A DNA stretch of 35,294 nt, from contig CAIZNI010000035.1 in NCBI GenBank assembly GCA_903934295.1, forward strand, positions 1 to 35,294, in the 5' to 3' direction. The notes beneath the pieces were generated by a model, which was given only the letters and a program-made list of their open reading frames with translations, was not told the origin of the DNA and ran no database searches. How positions within the stretch are numbered: the stretch's first letter is position 1; each line of letters begins with the position of its first letter. The DNA comes from an uncultured beta proteobacterium (GTDB lineage: Bacteria > Pseudomonadota > Gammaproteobacteria > Burkholderiales > Burkholderiaceae_E). Shown here in pieces: positions 23,756-33,001 of the stretch. The position numbers and the translations under genes are program-made.

Positions 23756-24670
23756 ATGACCGTTTCCGCCGTGAACTGTGGCTGCCCCACCACCCCGACC
23801 GTCTGCACGCCGACCTGGAAGGTCACCACCCTGAACGTCGGTAATGCGACCACGTTCGGCACCGCCACCGTCCAGCTGGACAACGGCTACCGCCTCGAGA
23901 TGAGCGAGGGCGGTTCGCAGATCAAGATCATCAACTCCTGCGCCAACGAAACCACCACCATCTGGGGCGACCCGCACGTGGACTGGAACGGCGTGGCGGG
24001 CGACGAGGGCCGCTTCTTCGGCACCGCGACCTTCGTGCTGAACGACGGCACCAAGATCACCGTCAACACCGTGCCCTACAACAACGGCAACGAATGGCTG
24101 GCCAACAACGTGGTGGTCACCAAGGGCGACCAGTCGCTGATCATCGACGGCCTGGCGCAGACCACCAAGGGTGACTTCAAGGTCTACCAGGGCCTGAACG
24201 GCAAGCAACTGGATGCGCTGGTCGGCGACGGCAAGCTCACCGTGTTCGAGAACAGCAACGGCATCGGCTGGGTGACGAGCCAGGGCGGCTGCACGATGGC
24301 CACGCAGACCGACTTCAACAAGACCAAGGTCTGCGCCGACGACGTCAAGGCACCCGACCTGTGCAAGCAGCTCGAGACGATGTACCACTGCGGCACGGGC
24401 AAGACGGAATCCTCGCACGCTGGCGGCGGCGCCCACTGCGCGACCTGGTTCGAGATCCTGGCCGGCGCCTGGGGCACGACGCTCGATGACCAGGCCGAAA
24501 AGCTGGAGGACCTGGCGAGCAAGCTGCAGAACTGCTCCGATGCCGACCGTCCCAGCTACGCCGCGCAGCTGACCGCCGCCGCCACCCAGTTCCAGATCTT
24601 CTCGACCCAGGCGATGACCCACATCAACTCGATCGGTCAGGGCCTGCAGACGATCTCGCGCGCCGGCTGA
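23756..24670 (+). CDS. DUF1521/MIIA self-cleavage domain fused to a needle-like domain
   Basis: 304 residues with a strong ribosome site (GAGGA five bases before ATG). Residues 27-178 match the DUF1521 (MIIA) domain of the Bradyrhizobium T3SS effectors NopE1/NopE2, including 'WGDPHVDWNG' (70-79); in NopE1 the Asp-Pro bond of GDPHVD is cut autocatalytically when Ca2+ binds. Asp-rich loops ('LNDGTKI', 'GDGKLTV') fit metal binding. Residues 179-228 form a Cys-rich linker. Residues 229-304 are homologous to the divergent SctF candidate: both have 'W-x-E-x-LA-x-AWG-x-x-LD-x-QA', a Pro-Ser turn and 'IN-x-x-G-x-x-L-x-T'. Ten Cys are present, against none in the needle-like protein. Codon use is strongly biased (AAC, AAG, ACC), suggesting high expression. 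It is probably a T3SS-exported protein; whether it is a structural part or an effector is open. Confidence 0.85.
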   Translation: MTVSAVNCGCPTTPTVCTPTWKVTTLNVGNATTFGTATVQLDNGYRLEMSEGGSQIKIINSCANETTTIWGDPHVDWNGVAGDEGRFFGTATFVLNDGTKITVNTVPYNNGNEWLANNVVVTKGDQSLIIDGLAQTTKGDFKVYQGLNGKQLDALVGDGKLTVFENSNGIGWVTSQGGCTMATQTDFNKTKVCADDVKAPDLCKQLETMYHCGTGKTESSHAGGGAHCATWFEILAGAWGTTLDDQAEKLEDLASKLQNCSDADRPSYAAQLTAAATQFQIFSTQAMTHINSIGQGLQTISRAG

Positions 24671-24722
24671 TACCGCCGCACCGACGGCACCCGGGTCTCG
24701 GCCCGGACGCCGTCACGCTCGA

Positions 24723-24742
24723 CGCCCGACTTCGTGCGGGCG
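24723..24742 (+). other. First hairpin after the DUF1521 gene
   Basis: CGCCCG (24723-24728) pairs with CGGGCG (24737-24742) around an eight-base loop. It lies just before the stronger T-tailed hairpin and may add to termination. Confidence 0.45.
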
Positions 24743-24752
24743 CTCCTGCACC

Positions 24753-24780
24753 ACGCCCGCCTCATCGCGGGCGTTTTCTT
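24753..24780 (+). terminator. Intrinsic terminator of the DUF1521 gene
   Basis: A perfect 8-bp stem, ACGCCCGC (24753-24760) with GCGGGCGT (24767-24774), has a six-base loop and a T-rich tail. This is the clearest rho-independent terminator in the window. It lies 83 bases after the DUF1521 stop and separates the gene from the convergent methionine synthase remnant. Confidence 0.85.
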
Positions 24781-24823
24781 TGGGGCTTGCGGCGGCGGCG
24801 TTAGCGCTGTCCTCGCCAATCGC

Positions 24824-25854
24824 TCAGGACAACTCGCGACGCACGATCGCCGCACCGCCGGCCAGCGCCTGCAGCTTGCCGAAGGCGGTTTCCCGCGGCA
24901 GGTACTTCATGCCGCAGTCCGGCGCCGGGATCAGCCGCTCGGCGTCGACGTGTCTGAGGCCCTCGCGGATTCGCGCGGCCACCTGCTCGGCGCTTTCGAT
25001 CCGCGGGCTGCCCAGGTCGATCACCCCGAGCAGGATCTTCTTGTTCGACAACTCAGCCAGCATGCCCAGATCGAGCGCGGGCTGCGCGCATTCGATCGAG
25101 ATCTGCTCGGCGGTGCTGTCGGCGAGCTGGGTGAGAAAAGAGTAGCCGGTGGGCTTCTGGCCCGGCACCACCGCCGCGTAGCCGAAGCACAGGTGCACCA
25201 CCGTGCTGACCTTCACCCCCTGGAGCGCCCGGTTGATCGCCCGCACCGCGAAGCGGTTCGCGTTCTCGGGATCGTTGCGCAGCCAGGGCTCGTCCAGCTG
25301 GATCACATCGGCGCCGGCGGCGGCCAGGTCGAGCACCTCGGCGTTGACGGCCTCGGCAAAGGCCATCGTCATGGCTTCGAGATCACCGTAGTGCTGATCG
25401 GCGGCCTGCTGGGCCAGCGTGAAGGGACCGGGCAAGGTGATCTTGATCCGGCGGTCGGTGTTGGCGCGCAGGAACTGCAGGTCGCGCACCTCGACCGCGC
25501 CGCGCCGGCGGATCGGTCCGGTGACCCGTGGCACTCGGGTCTCGCGTCCGGCCTTGCTCACGATCACGGCCGGGGTGTCGGCATCCACGCCCTCGAGCGC
25601 GGCGACGAAGTGGTTGGAGTAGCTCTCGCGGCGCATCTCGCCGTCGGTGATGATGTCGATGCCGGCGCGCTCCATGTCGCGAATGGCCAGCAGGTGGCAT
25701 CGTCTTGCGCCTGAGCGAGAAGCGGCGGCGCGATGCGCCACATCTCGTGCATGTTCACGCGTGGGACCCCTTTGGAGAGCATCACGCGGTCGATCAGCCA
25801 GTCGGGCTGCGGGTAACTGCCAACCACGGTGGTGGGCAGGAGGATAGTGCTCAT
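24824..25854 (-). pseudogene. MetE-like methionine synthase gene with a one-base frameshift
   Basis: The gene would encode about 343 residues of the short cobalamin-independent methionine synthase (MetE C-terminal-like, UROD/MetE fold) family. The N-terminal part starts at ATG 25854 ('TTVVGSYPQPDWLIDRV', 'NMHEMWRIAPPLLAQAQDDAT'). The remainder is in another frame ('LLAIRDMERAGIDIITDGEMRRES', 'GADVIQLDEPW', 'VHLCFGY', 'PAPDCGMKYLP'). The switch falls at about 25693-25695, and adding one base there restores a continuous family sequence. His, Cys and Asp/Glu residues typical of the zinc and substrate sites are still present. It is either a real inactivating deletion or an assembly error. It would transfer a methyl group to homocysteine or a related thiol. 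Confidence 0.85.
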
Positions 25855-25918
25855 GAGGACCTGTCTTTCCGGTTGGAACATCGGACGATGAGGCCGGGCG
25901 CCCCGGCAAGCCGTGTCC

Positions 25919-27487
25919 TCAGCCTTCCTCGGCGATCCGCTTGGCCCGGACGCTGCGCCGACGCAGCCATGCAAACAGGCCCGCCGGCACCAGCAGACCG
26001 GCAACCGCCCCCACGCCGGCCAGCACGCGCCAATCGGTCAGCCAGCTGGACTCGGGCGCCTCCTCTTCATCCTCCTCGGCCGCCTTGCGGGCGGCGACGG
26101 CCTTGGCGGATGGTCGGGGTGCGGCCGGCTTCACCGCGTCGGCAGCCTTCGGGGCTTCTTCGGGCCTGGATTCGTCGGCGGATTTACCTGCGTCGGCGGA
26201 TTTGCTTGCGTCTGCCGGCTTAGCGGCATCGGCCGACTTGCCCGCCGCGGCTTGCGCCGCCTCGGCCCGGCTGCGCCGCAGCGATTCCTCGAGCTGCGCC
26301 AGCTGTCGATCGCGCATCACCAGCAGGCGACCGAGATCGTCGACGTTCTTCTGCAGGTCGGTGACCCGTGAATTCGCTTCGGCGAGTGCGTTTTCCAGCG
26401 CGACCGCCCGCGTGGCGGCGGCCCCGGATCCCGGGCGACCGACCGCGCCGGCGCCTTCGGAAAGCACCAGCTGATCCCCCTTGCGGGTGCGCTTGGGCGG
26501 AGCGCTCGCACCCGGCTCGGGGGCGGTGCCGGCCATCGCAACAGGGGCCGACTCGGCGATGGCTGCCCGCGCCTTGGCCGCCGACATCTCGCGCATCTGC
26601 GCCGCGTCGGGCATCAGCAGTTCGACACCGGCGTTCAGGCGGTGAACGTTGCCGGCGAAACGCTCGCGGTTGCGCTCATACAGGGCCATTGCCGCCTGCT
26701 CGTCGGCGACGTCGGCCGGCTTGATGCGGCGACCGATCGACAAGGCGGAGTCCCCCGGCGAGACGCGAATGACGTCGGTCTGCGCGACGGCGGCCGCGGG
26801 CGCGCGCGCCGGTTCCGGCGCCAGCACCACCGCAGGAGCCGGGCGCGCAGGCTCGGGCGCGGGCGCCGGCGCAGGGGCTGGGCGCGCGGGTTCGGACGCC
26901 GGCGCCGGCGCAGCCTCCGCGGGGGCAGGGGCAGGGGCAGCGGGCACCGGTGCCGCGTCACGCAACGCCGGCAACGGCGCAATCGCGATCACCCGGGGCG
27001 GCATTGCCTGCGTCGGCTGGTCGCCGGTGGACAGCTGATAATTGCGCAGGAATCGGCCGAACCGCCCGGTCAGCACCAGCACCATGTTGACTTCCCGCTC
27101 GCGCACCGGCTGGCGGGCCGCCACCCGGACGGTGACCCGCCCGTCGGGGCGACGCGACACCCGAACCAGGGCGTCCTCGAGGGAGGCCGGAAACGGGAGC
27201 CCGAGCGCGATGTAGTCGTCCCGCGAGCCGATGGCAGCGCCCACGGTGGCGATCTCATCCGGACGCAGGTCGGCGACATCGATTTCGGCGCGCAGCGGCT
27301 CACCAAACTCCGACAGCACGGTCATGGCGCCCAGCGCCGCCGCCTGCGCGCCGGCGGGAAGACTCAGGCACAGCGACAGGGCCAGCACGGACGCGGCAGC
27401 CTGGCGCAGGCCGGCAGAAGAACGGAATCGATCGAGACTGGGCTGCACCCGAGGGGCGCGCCGGCTGGTACCGGAAGCAGCTGACAT
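25919..27487 (-). CDS. FimV-like inner-membrane protein, short form
   Basis: 522 residues from ATG 27487. A signal peptide ends at about 52 ('LSLPAGAQAAALG'). The FimV N-terminal domain follows ('MTVLSEFGEPLRAEIDVADL'). Then come a Pro/Ala linker, a LysM-like peptidoglycan-binding region ('IRVSPGDSALSIGRRIKPADV'), a coiled coil ('LENALAEANSRVTDLQKNVDDLGRLL'), a Lys/Ala/Asp-rich spacer, and one membrane helix near the end ('LAGVGAVAGLLVPAGLFAWL') with a basic tail of about 15 residues. FimV organises cell poles and type IV pili. The large C-terminal cytoplasmic TPR domain of typical FimV is missing, and no remnant is seen downstream. Confidence 0.82.
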   Translation of the reverse strand: MSAASGTSRRAPRVQPSLDRFRSSAGLRQAAASVLALSLCLSLPAGAQAAALGAMTVLSEFGEPLRAEIDVADLRPDEIATVGAAIGSRDDYIALGLPFPASLEDALVRVSRRPDGRVTVRVAARQPVREREVNMVLVLTGRFGRFLRNYQLSTGDQPTQAMPPRVIAIAPLPALRDAAPVPAAPAPAPAEAAPAPASEPARPAPAPAPAPEPARPAPAVVLAPEPARAPAAAVAQTDVIRVSPGDSALSIGRRIKPADVADEQAAMALYERNRERFAGNVHRLNAGVELLMPDAAQMREMSAAKARAAIAESAPVAMAGTAPEPGASAPPKRTRKGDQLVLSEGAGAVGRPGSGAAATRAVALENALAEANSRVTDLQKNVDDLGRLLVMRDRQLAQLEESLRRSRAEAAQAAAGKSADAAKPADASKSADAGKSADESRPEEAPKAADAVKPAAPRPSAKAVAARKAAEEDEEEAPESSWLTDWRVLAGVGAVAGLLVPAGLFAWLRRRSVRAKRIAEEG

Positions 27488-27693
27488 TCGTGAACGCCGG
27501 AAGAGGGAGCGGAAGAGAAAGGCGGGAAGCAGACCCACGCCGCGAAAAGTTTGCCCGGGAGCGTCGATGCTACACGCGAAGATTGTCACCGGCAAAGCCG
27601 CCACCGGTTGTGCCAGCCACCCGCATAATGATCCGTCGCGCCAGCGCCCGGGCGCGCCGGCCGCCCGACCCGACCAGCGGAGACCCCGACCCG
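27488..27693 (+). promoter_or_regulatory. Divergent intergenic region, fimV-like and hydrolase genes
   Basis: About 200 bases lie between two divergent genes, so promoters for both are expected here. Upstream in-frame starts (27490 and 27628) for the hydrolase exist but lack a ribosome site. I could not fix a promoter by eye. Confidence 0.35.
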
Positions 27694-28611
27694 ATGGGCC
27701 AGCACCCGACACCGCCGACAGCCGCAATCCGCTGGCGGCGCAACGCAGCGACTGCATTCATGCTGCTGCTCACCGCCCTGAGCGGCTGCATGACCATGGA
27801 CGAGCGGCTGCGCATGGCCCTGTACCGTCCCACCACCGCGGTGCCCGCCGCCTTCGGCGGCCTGCGGCCGGTCGATCACCGTTACTTCATCGAATGGGAT
27901 GCCGCCGGCGCGCCGGCACAGCGGCTGCAACTGTGGTGGATGCCCCATGCCGATCCGCAGGCGCCCACCCTGCTCTACCTGCACGGCACCTTCCGCAACC
28001 TGTACCGAAACCACCCGAAGATGGACGCGTTGCGCCAGGCGGGCTTCTCGGTACTGGCGGTGGAGTATCGGGGATGGGGGGAGAGCACTCCGATCGTGCC
28101 GTCCGAAGCCAGCATCCATGCCGACGCCGATCTGGCCTGGTCGGAATTGCAGCGCCGTCAGCCCGATCGGCAACGTCGGGTGATCTTCGGGCACTCGATG
28201 GGCGGCGCGGTGGCGGTGCATCTGGCCGCCCGGCAGGCCGCCAGCGGGGCCTATGCCGGACTGATCCTGGAATCAACCTTCACCCGGTTGCCCGATGTGG
28301 CCGCCCAGACCTTCCGGCCGGCCGGCACGCTGACCGAACTGACCGGCCAGAGGATGGACTCGCTTGCGCGCATCGGCGAGATCCGGGTGCCGCTGCTGAT
28401 GCTGCACGGCGAGGCCGACCGGACCGTGCCCTACACACTGGGACGCCGCCTGTTCGACGCCGCCCCCGGTCCCAAGACCTTCGTCGCGATCGAGGGCGGC
28501 CGCCACAGCGACCTGCATGACCAGGCTGCCGAGCGCTACCAGAGGGCCCTGCGCGCTTTCATCGCCGCGTTACCCGCGAGTCCCGGTCCGACGGCAAGCC
28601 GCGCGCGCTGA
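27694..28611 (+). CDS. Lipoprotein alpha/beta hydrolase
   Basis: 305 residues from ATG 27694, with GGAGA ten bases upstream. The N-terminus has an Arg-rich start, a hydrophobic stretch and a lipobox Leu-Ser-Gly-Cys (Cys32), so the protein should be lipid-anchored in the envelope. The hydrolase fold is intact: oxyanion loop 'YLHGTFRN', nucleophile elbow 'GHSMGG' (Ser168), acid Asp in 'LHGEADRTVP' and base His in 'EGGRHSDLHD'. It is like the YfhR/BEM46-type serine hydrolases. The substrate is unknown; an esterase or acyl-ester hydrolase is likely. It is a single gene, convergent with the enoyl-CoA hydratase gene. Confidence 0.88.
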   Translation: MGQHPTPPTAAIRWRRNAATAFMLLLTALSGCMTMDERLRMALYRPTTAVPAAFGGLRPVDHRYFIEWDAAGAPAQRLQLWWMPHADPQAPTLLYLHGTFRNLYRNHPKMDALRQAGFSVLAVEYRGWGESTPIVPSEASIHADADLAWSELQRRQPDRQRRVIFGHSMGGAVAVHLAARQAASGAYAGLILESTFTRLPDVAAQTFRPAGTLTELTGQRMDSLARIGEIRVPLLMLHGEADRTVPYTLGRRLFDAAPGPKTFVAIEGGRHSDLHDQAAERYQRALRAFIAALPASPGPTASRAR

Positions 28612-28667
28612 GCACCGCGCGGCGGGGTCGGCAGCCAACCCACGGGCGGGCCGCCGACAGTCCCGGC

Positions 28668-29513
28668 TTACTGCGGATCGGCGAAAGTCGGCAGGCGCTT
28701 CTCGAGATTGGCGCGCACCGCTTCGGCCTGGTTCGAACTGCCGATCAGCCGGGCCTGCTCGACCGACTCGGCCAGCAGGATCGCCGCCGGATCGCCCTGA
28801 TCGGCCACGGTGAGCAGTCGCTTGGCCGCCCGCATCGCCTCGGGGTTGCGGCGCGTCATCTCGAGCGCGGTCTCCATGGCCACCTGATAGGGGTCGGCGC
28901 ACACCCGCGTGGCCAGCCCGAGCGCCTGCGCCTCGACGCCGTCGACGATCCGGCCGGTGTAGGTGAGCTCGCGGATGACATCGGCGCGCATCAGGGTGCG
29001 CATCAGCAGCGCGCCACCCATGTCGGGCACCAGACCCCACTTGATCTCCATCACGCACATCCGCGCATCCGGCGTCACGTAGCGCAGATCGGCGCCCAGC
29101 GCCACCTGCAGCCCGCCCCCGAAGGCCACGCCATGCACCGCGGCGATCACCGGCACCGGCACCTGGGTCCAGATCATCACCGCCTGCTGCGCGCCGTTGG
29201 CCAGGCCGTGGGTGCGGAAGGTGATGTCGCGACCCATCGAGCCCTTGGCGGCGCCGGGCGTATCGGCGCTGGCGGCCATCTGGCCAAAGCGCGAGGTGTC
29301 CAGGCCGGCACAGAACGCGCGCCCCTCGCCGGAGAGCACCACCGCGCGCACCTGGCGCATCGCGCACAGCTTCTCGCCGGTCTCGATCAGCGCGTGGAAC
29401 ATCTCCGAATCGAGGGCATTCATCTTGTCCGCCCGGAACAGGCGCACATCGGCGACACCCTCGTCGCTGATGCGAAGCCGGATGCGCTCGCGGATCATCT
29501 CTTCGGTGCTCAT
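28668..29513 (-). CDS. Enoyl-CoA hydratase/isomerase (crotonase) family protein
   Basis: 281 residues from ATG 29513, with AGGAG eight bases upstream. Crotonase-fold landmarks are 'KMNALDSEMFHAL', the first oxyanion segment 'LSGEGRAFCAGLD', the second 'VHGVAFGGGLQVALGADLRY', and 'EIKWGLVPDMGGALLMRTL'. The catalytic Glu pair of true hydratases is not clear: one position reads 'MEIKWGL' with Glu and the other 'DMGGAL' with Asp. Hydratase, isomerase or another CoA-ester activity is therefore possible. It is the last gene of the operon TRAP permease, nitronate monooxygenase, crotonase, and starts 11 bases after the previous stop. Confidence 0.9.
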   Translation of the reverse strand: MSTEEMIRERIRLRISDEGVADVRLFRADKMNALDSEMFHALIETGEKLCAMRQVRAVVLSGEGRAFCAGLDTSRFGQMAASADTPGAAKGSMGRDITFRTHGLANGAQQAVMIWTQVPVPVIAAVHGVAFGGGLQVALGADLRYVTPDARMCVMEIKWGLVPDMGGALLMRTLMRADVIRELTYTGRIVDGVEAQALGLATRVCADPYQVAMETALEMTRRNPEAMRAAKRLLTVADQGDPAAILLAESVEQARLIGSSNQAEAVRANLEKRLPTFADPQ

Positions 29514-29524
29514 GGAGTGTCTCC

Positions 29525-30561
<1,037 letters not shown>

Positions 30562-30573
<12 letters not shown>

Positions 30574-32565
30574 CACCCGCACGAAGGCGGCGCCCACCGC
30601 CAGCAGCAGCATGGCTGCCGCCATGATCAGCATCTGCTGTCCGCTCCAGGGCAGCAGCGGCCCGGACGGCGTGGCCAGCAGGACACCACCCACCATCAGC
30701 AGCAGCCGGATCGGCCATTCGAGCGCGCCCGCGCGCACCAGATTGCCGACGAAGCTCAGATAGCCCTGGATGCCGGCGCAGATGAACACGATGCCGATCG
30801 CGCACTTGGCGGTCAGCCAGATCGCCTGCGCCCAGGTGCCCTGCAGCACCAGCGCCGGATCGAGCACAAAGAAGAAGGGCAGGAAATAGATGATCGAGCC
30901 GACCCGCATCGACTCCCAGCCGGTCTTCATCGCCGGCGCGCCCGCGATGCCGGCGGCAGCGAACGAGGCGATCGCCACCGGCGGCGTGATCGCCGACAGC
31001 ATGCCCCAGTAGAAGACAAACATGTGGACCGCCATCTTGTTCAGCCCGGCTTGCTCGAGCGCGGGGCCGACCAGGATCGCCAGGAAGATGTAGCAGGCGG
31101 TGGTGGTGAGGCCCAGGCCCAGCACCAGACTGGTGACCGCGGTCATCGCCAGCAGCAGCAGCGCATTGCTGCCCGCAATGCGCAGCAGATCGCCGGCCAG
31201 GCTGGAGATGACGCCGGTCATCGAGAAGGCGCCGATCAGCAGGCCGCAGCCGGCCAGGATGCCGATCAGCTCGACGAAGGTGCGCCCGTTGACCTCCAGG
31301 AACTTCAGCACCGTTTCCCAGTTCCACTTGTCGCGGTTGAACAGCTGGTTGAGCACCAGCAGCAGCAGCGTCGCCCAAAAAGGCGCGTGGCTTTCCCGCT
31401 TCATGATCAGCAGCATGAACACCAGCAGCCCGATCACGAAAATGTAGTACCAGCCTTCGCGGAAGGTCTGGCGCAGCGAGGGGAGTTCGGCGCGCGGCAG
31501 GCCGGCCAGGCCGTGGCGCGCCGCATAGGCATCGACCTGCATGAACAGGCCGAAGTAGTAGAGCAGCGCCGGAATGACCGCGGCCAGCGCCACCTCGGCG
31601 TAACTGACCCCGAGAAACTGCGCGATGACGAAAGCGGTCGCGCCCATGACCGGGGGCGCCAGCACCGCGCCGGTGCTGGCGCAGGCCTCGATCGCGCCAG
31701 CGTACGAGGCACGAAAGCCGGTGCGCTTCATGACCGGGATCGTCATGGTCCCGGCGGTGAGCACATTGGAGACGATGGATCCGGACATCATCCCCAGCAG
31801 GCCGCTGGCGAAGATGCAGACCTTGGCCGCGCCGCCCCGGAAGGTGCCGCACAGCGCGAACGACAGGTTGATGAAGAACTTGCCCGCGCCGGTCATCATC
31901 AGTGCCGAGCCGAACACCAGGAATCCGATCACCGTCTCGGCGAAGGCCTGCACCGGAATGCCCAGCAGGCTCTCGGAGGACAGCATGTGGTACGCGGCCG
32001 CCTGTTCGAGCGTGGACTCCTGGCCTGCCAGGGGCCCCAGCCAGCCGGAACCGGCGAACACCGGGTACAGGGTGAACGGCAGGATCGACAGCAGCAGGCT
32101 CCAGCCGCCGGTGCGGCGCAGCCCCTCCATCAGCACCGCCCACATCACGTACGAGGCCCAGACCACCCGCTGCGGCGCGCCGGCAAACTCCCAGCCCAAT
32201 TCGGCTGCCTTGCGGATGTTGAGCATCAGGTAGACGGAGACCGCCGCGGTCGCCAGGAACAGCACCACGTCGTACCAGGCCACGCGCTCCATCGGCGCGT
32301 TCGCAGCGCCCGGGAAAACCAGGAAGACGAAGGGCAGCGTGACCAGCAGCAGCCCGTAGTAGTACTCGGTGTTCAGCGGCGTGAAGCCGATGAAGAATTT
32401 CAGCGTGAACTGCTGGTTCACGCACAGGAAGATGGTGAGCGCGGTGCACACGATCAGCAGCCAGCGCCAGGGCCCCCGCAGCGATCGGACCCGGGTGATC
32501 TCCGAGTCCTGGGGCGCGTTGTGGGGGTCGTCGTAGGTCGGCGCGTTGTTCGAGGGGGTGGTCAA
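30562..32565 (-). CDS. TRAP transporter fused permease (4TM/12TM, TAXI type)
   Basis: A 667-residue, highly hydrophobic inner-membrane protein with about 17-19 predicted helices. It corresponds to a fusion of the small (DctQ) and large (DctM) TRAP subunits, as in the TAXI family. Landmarks include 'GAAKVCIFASGLLGMMSGSIVSNVLTAGTMTIPVMKRTGF' and 'EACASTGAVLAPPVMGATAFVIAQFLGVSY' in the large subunit, and 'LGLGLTTTACYIFLAILVGPAL'. It uses a sodium or proton gradient to import organic acids. The partner TAXI binding protein is not in the window; the Bug-type receptor downstream belongs to another transporter family. It leads an operon with the nitronate monooxygenase and crotonase. Confidence 0.93.
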
Positions 32566-32656
32566 GGCTGGCTTTCGGAAGAACGTCGGGTCGGCGCGCC
32601 GGTGCGGCCGATTGTCGGAACGGCCGTGATGTGGTTCGATCGGGACTGCGGCTGCA

Positions 32657-32677
32657 TCGGGCAGCCCGACCTTTTTT
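32657..32677 (+). other. Hairpin and T6 in the psiF-like leader
   Basis: TCGGG (32657-32661) and CCCGA (32665-32669) pair around a three-base loop and are followed by CC and six T (32672-32677). The ribosome site GAGGA begins four bases later and the ATG is at 32692. It looks like a small intrinsic terminator placed in a leader, suggesting attenuation. Confidence 0.5.
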
Positions 32678-32691
32678 CCTGAGGAAATTTC

Positions 32692-32937
32692 ATGCGTGCA
32701 CTGATCGTTTGCCTGGCCCTGTCCACCTTCGCCGCCTCGGCTTTCGCCGACGGCGCGACCTGTGCCGCCAAGGCGGCTGACAAAAAACTGGCCGGCGCCG
32801 CGAAGAACAGCTTCGTGAAGAAATGCGCCGAAGACGCCCAGAAAGCCTGCGAAGCCACCGCTGCCGAGAAGAAGCTGGCCGGCGCGGCCAAGAACAGCTT
32901 CGTGAAGAAGTGCGCCACCGACGCGGCTGGCGCCTGA
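32692..32937 (+). CDS. Small periplasmic PsiF-repeat protein
   Basis: An 81-residue protein with a signal peptide (1-19, ending 'ASAFA') and ribosome site GAGGAA. The mature part consists of two near-identical PsiF-type repeats (Cys-Ala...Lys-Lys-Leu-Ala-Gly-Ala-Ala-Lys-Asn-Ser-Phe-Val-Lys-Lys-Cys). The paired cysteines may form disulfides. PsiF of E. coli is a phosphate-starvation-induced protein of unknown function; induction by phosphate is not shown here. It stands alone, convergent with the alcohol dehydrogenase gene. Confidence 0.88.
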   Translation: MRALIVCLALSTFAASAFADGATCAAKAADKKLAGAAKNSFVKKCAEDAQKACEATAAEKKLAGAAKNSFVKKCATDAAGA

Positions 32938-33001
32938 CCGTCCTGCCGTCGCCGGCCCGGATCGCTCCGTGCCGGCGGTGGTGGCCCGGCGCCGCGGCGC
33001 G

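Noticed and set aside
28620-28660. GTCGGC/GCCGAC inverted repeat between the hydrolase and enoyl-CoA hydratase genes
   Set aside because: The loop is long and there is no T-run on either strand; it is too weak to call a terminator.
32562-32918. - strand frame of 118 codons opposite the psiF-like gene
   Set aside because: It arises from the duplicated repeat read backwards. The + strand frame has a signal peptide and a good ribosome site.
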